A stretch of DNA of 64,000 nucleotides. It comes from Propionivibrio sp. (GTDB lineage: Bacteria > Pseudomonadota > Gammaproteobacteria > Burkholderiales > Rhodocyclaceae). The notes beneath the pieces were generated by a model. That model saw only the letters and a list, made by a program, of their open reading frames with translations. It ran no database searches and was not told where the DNA came from. Positions 63,484 to 64,000 of the stretch are shown in pieces. Location of the stretch: contig JARKPC010000276.1 of the NCBI GenBank assembly GCA_029975435.1, positions 1 through 64,000 on the forward strand, read 5' to 3'. Both the position numbers and the translations under genes were made by a program. Numbering within the stretch: position 1 is the stretch's first letter; every line of letters starts with the position of its first letter.

Positions 63484-64000
63484 AAACCAGTACAAACCCG
63501 ACCGCCGCACGCCTGATCGCTGCGGCAAAGACGCTGTCCGACGAGGTCGGCCGACTGCGCTTCTCCGCACCGGTAACGCACCTCTACAACCCGCTCGATT
63601 ACGCCTGGGCGCCGCACGAACAATACCTGCAGCGCTTCGGCAACGATCGCAAGCGCGTCGTCTTCATCGGCATGAACCCCGGGCCGTTCGGCATGGTGCA
63701 GTGCGGCATCCCCTTCGGCGAGATTGCCGCCGCCCGCGACTGGATGGGCATCGAGGCGCCTGTCGAAAAACCCGCCCTTGAGAACCCGAAGCGGCCGGTC
63801 GAGGGCTTCGCGTGCACGCGCTCCGAGGTCAGCGGCCGCCGACTGTGGGGACTCTTTCAGCAGCGCTTCGGCAATGCCGAGTCCTTTTTCGCCGAGCATT
63901 TCGTGGCCAACTACTGTCCGCTGGCCTTCTTTGACGGCGGACGCAACGTCACGCCAGACAAGTTGCCGGCCTCCGAAACGGAACCGCTTTACGCGGCCTG
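63480..64000 (+). CDS. Uracil-DNA glycosylase, SMUG1-type (partial, C-terminus off window)
   Basis: The first 173 residues are inside the window. They contain VVFIGMNPGPFGMVQCGIPFGE, the SMUG1 motif 1 (GMNPGPF), and a later CPLAFF, as in bacterial SMUG1 family single-strand-selective glycosylases. The C-terminal motif 2 (HPS-like) lies beyond 64000, so the active site cannot be fully checked. The start overlaps the ampG stop (ATGA). Confidence 0.85.
   Translation, partial: MKTSTNPTAARLIAAAKTLSDEVGRLRFSAPVTHLYNPLDYAWAPHEQYLQRFGNDRKRVVFIGMNPGPFGMVQCGIPFGEIAAARDWMGIEAPVEKPALENPKRPVEGFACTRSEVSGRRLWGLFQQRFGNAESFFAEHFVANYCPLAFFDGGRNVTPDKLPASETEPLYAA

Overview
The window is about 64 kb of high-GC DNA read as the chromosome of a betaproteobacterium, most likely Rhodocyclales. 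This rests on gene order and protein types: coaE-zapD-yacG, SPOR-coaX-birA, ntrBC-glnA, mutM/TPR/lolB/ispE, tRNA-Gln-prs-rplY-pth-ychF, gshAB-ptsHI and metXW. Genus is not claimed.

Layout. 0-5.3 kb: minus-strand housekeeping genes (yacG, zapD, coaE, a SPOR protein, a TrpB2-type tryptophan synthase beta, coaX, birA without the HTH). 5.3-10.1 kb: the nitrogen regulon (ntrC, ntrB, a DUF4124 protein, glnA), with a sigma-54 promoter and NtrC-type sites ahead of glnA. 10.2-15.4 kb: rhodanese, nadA, an EEP phosphoesterase, a diguanylate cyclase and gluQ.

15.4-20.7 kb is an accessory island. It opens with a deletion scar that joins the first ~20 codons of a DEAD/DEAH helicase to the last ~140 codons of a large Eco57I-type DNA methylase. 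Six bases later a compact same-strand cluster of five genes begins: an orphan 204-aa protein, a HEPN protein with an R-x4-H motif, a protein with ten CxxCxGxG zinc-knuckle repeats, an RNase H-like (DUF429-like) protein and a coiled-coil protein. The first three overlap at their stop/start codons. This is the best candidate in the window for an undescribed (probably defence-type) system. A frameshifted Tat-signal gene closes the island.

20.8-24.4 kb: ychF, pth, rplY, prs, tRNA-Gln(TTG). 24.5-29.6 kb: acyl-CoA ligase, Lrp-type regulator divergent from ornithine cyclodeaminase, cupin, arfB and yaiI, sitting between tRNA-Gln and the usual partners ispE-lolB. 29.6-33.8 kb: ispE, lolB, a TPR protein, mutM.

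33.8-41.1 kb: a LysR regulator divergent from a 2-oxoacid oxidoreductase module. One polypeptide fuses the gamma subunit, a GltD-like NAD(P)H/FAD domain and a ferredoxin; alpha and beta genes, a cupin-type XRE regulator and a CoA-transferase follow. 41.2-48.5 kb: a 1371-aa six-PAS histidine kinase, the ABC-F protein YbiT and a CHASE-GGDEF protein. 48.7-51 kb: ahpC-ahpF behind a near-consensus OxyR site. 51-54.5 kb: two tandem PanE-like reductases and a solitary DNA adenine methylase. 54.5-60 kb: gshA, gshB, apbE, ptsH, ptsI. 60.1-63.5 kb: a SAM-II-like riboswitch with a terminator, then metX, metW and ampG. A SMUG-type uracil-DNA glycosylase runs off the right edge.
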